Assembly: GCA_030151145.1 (NCBI GenBank) | Contig: JASLEL010000312.1 | Coordinates: 1-5,155, forward strand | Reading direction: 5' to 3' | From: Aquirhabdus sp. | GTDB taxonomy: Bacteria > Pseudomonadota > Gammaproteobacteria > Pseudomonadales > Moraxellaceae | Length of the DNA: 5,155 nt | In this document: in pieces, positions 4,671 through 5,155 of the stretch | How positions within the stretch are numbered: position 1 is the stretch's first letter | How the letters are laid out: each line of letters starts with the position of its first letter | The notes under the pieces: model-generated | What the model was told of the DNA's origin: nothing | Databases searched by the model: none | What the model saw: the letters and a program-made list of their open reading frames with translations, nothing else | Translations under genes and position numbers: made by a program

Positions 4671-4699
4671 ATCATACTGTACTGGGCAGTATTGTGCAA
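4671..4699 (-). promoter_or_regulatory. Strong sigma70 promoter of the second small RNA
   Basis: On the minus strand, TTGCAC (4699-4694) and TATGAT (4676-4671) are separated by exactly 17 bases. The -35 fits the consensus at four of six positions and the -10 at five of six. Transcription is expected near 4663. This is the best promoter in the window. Confidence 0.7.
4674..4692. promoter_or_regulatory. Dyad in the small RNA promoter, possible operator
   Basis: ATACTG (4674-4679) and CAGTAT (4687-4692) are mirrored across 7 bases, and a tighter dyad TACTGggCAGTA (4680-4691) lies inside. Two TACTG units are directly adjacent. The element fills the spacer between -35 and -10 and overlaps the -10, so a bound protein would repress transcription. 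The CTG-to-CAG spacing is 7, not the 10 of an enterobacterial LexA box. Confidence 0.45.
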
Positions 4700-4983
4700 G
4701 TCTAAAGCAGACTATTTGGAATAAAAAACGCATCATTTTTTCCAGTTGTTTCATAAAGTGTGATCTGGTTTGTATTTTATCTGATCATTTTGTGAGCTGT
4801 GCAGCGGCTTTGGAAAACCCTTTCATAATGCGACCGTGCGCATATCTTGCGCAGTTTGGTCTGATAAATCGTAAAAATAATAAACTGATATTCAAGGTGT
4901 TTCTGTGATGGGTGTGACGGGTTGTGCAAAAAGTACACTGTTGCAGTCTTGGCGTGCTTGTGTATGCCTTGCTTGAAAATGGG
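4700..4983. other. AT-rich intergenic region with a paired TGCGCA site
   Basis: No gene is supported here. The one short plus-strand frame (27 codons from 4828) lacks an SD. The tract from 4720 to 4800 is rich in A and T runs. Two copies of the self-complementary hexamer TGCGCA lie at 4837-4842 and 4848-4853, 11 bases apart, so they face the same side of the helix. TTGTGCAA, the -35 region of the small RNA, recurs at 4922-4929. The length suggests long upstream control of the exported-protein gene at 5069. Confidence 0.4.
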
Positions 4984-5012
4984 TTGTCTTGCGGGTGTTC
5001 AGACTGAATACT
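4984..5012 (+). promoter_or_regulatory. Candidate promoter of the exported-protein gene
   Basis: TTGTCT (4984-4989) and AATACT (5007-5012) are separated by 17 bases, each with about four matches to consensus. The start of transcription would be near 5019 and the leader about 50 nt. If so, transcription begins inside the dyad at 5013-5037. An alternative promoter farther upstream cannot be excluded. Confidence 0.35.
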
Positions 5013-5037
5013 GACCCGGCCTGTCGTGAGGCAGGTC
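5013..5037 (+). promoter_or_regulatory. Stem-loop or dyad in the leader of the exported-protein gene
   Basis: GACC-cg-GCCT pairs with AGGC-a-GGTC around a GTCGTG loop: eight base pairs with a small internal loop. No T-run follows, so it is not a terminator. It lies 31 bases before the start codon and could be an operator or an mRNA-stabilising hairpin. Confidence 0.4.
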
Positions 5038-5068
5038 TATCCGTAACATCCAAACAAGGAGATTGACG

Positions 5069-5155
5069 ATGAAACGCATCGTATTGGCAACTTTACTGGT
5101 GGTGAGTGGTGCAGCATTTGCGGCAGACGACTCGACATCATCTGCACAGGCTGCC
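5069..5155 (+). CDS. Exported protein with Sec signal peptide, N-terminal part only
   Basis: The first 29 codons are present and the gene continues beyond the right edge. Residues 1-3 (MKR) give a basic n-region, residues 4-15 (IVLATLLVVSGA) a hydrophobic core, and AFA at 16-18 an ideal signal peptidase I site, with cleavage before ADDSTSSAQAA. The absence of a lipobox Cys argues against a lipoprotein, so the product should be periplasmic or in the outer membrane. The mature start is rich in Ala, Ser, Asp and Thr. AAGGAG lies 7 bases before the ATG, the best SD in the window, which suggests high translation. The family cannot be told from this fragment. Confidence 0.88.
   Translation, partial: MKRIVLATLLVVSGAAFAADDSTSSAQAA

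Noticed and set aside
4674..4692. Possible LexA (SOS) box at the small RNA promoter.
   Set aside because: The CTG and CAG half-sites are 7 bases apart rather than 10, so it does not fit the enterobacterial LexA consensus.
4828..4911. Short plus-strand frame of 27 codons in the AT-rich spacer.
   Set aside because: No SD, no promoter at a sensible distance and no recognisable sequence.
3752..4983. Prophage or lysogeny module around the repressor.
   Set aside because: No divergent cro-like gene, integrase, attachment repeat or other phage gene is visible; only the repressor itself is phage-like.

Overview
The window looks like chromosomal DNA from a Gram-negative proteobacterium, most likely a gammaproteobacterium. 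This rests on roughly balanced base composition, good Shine-Dalgarno (SD) sites ahead of several genes, sigma70-type promoters, a Sec signal peptide and familiar protein families. I cannot name a genus. The genes change strand often and form no long operon, and no transposase, integrase, tRNA, rRNA or CRISPR array is visible.

Left part (1-2675). A partial VOC/glyoxalase-fold gene runs off the left edge on the minus strand. Upstream of it on the same strand is a YafY-type HTH-WYL regulator; this is a familiar regulator/VOC pairing. Divergent from the regulator is a stand-alone multi-pass acyltransferase of the OafA/Acyltransferase_3 family. It converges, with 12 bases between stop codons, on a small single-pass membrane protein of unknown function.

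Middle part (2676-3740). About 330 bases have no credible gene. Next comes a minus-strand segment with a possible promoter, three consecutive hairpins and a U-rich terminator, which I read as a candidate small RNA of about 100 nt. Divergent from it is a 128-residue soluble protein I do not recognise, closed by a strong terminator.

Right part (3752-5155). A minus-strand phage-type repressor (HTH plus S24 peptidase fold) stands alone, without cro, lysogeny or structural genes. It keeps the Ser/Lys catalytic pair but lacks an obvious Ala-Gly or Cys-Gly cleavage site. Just upstream, on the same strand, is a second and stronger candidate small RNA: TTGCAC-17-TATGAT promoter, about 78 nt of transcript, and a perfect 9-bp terminator hairpin with seven Us. 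Its promoter shares sequence blocks with the repressor promoter, so the two may be co-regulated. A roughly 280-base AT-rich spacer follows, then the first 29 codons of an exported protein.

The best leads are the two unannotated small RNA units and the solitary repressor beside one of them. The protein genes are otherwise mostly ordinary. All promoter, operator and RNA calls come from reading by eye and are not experimentally supported.
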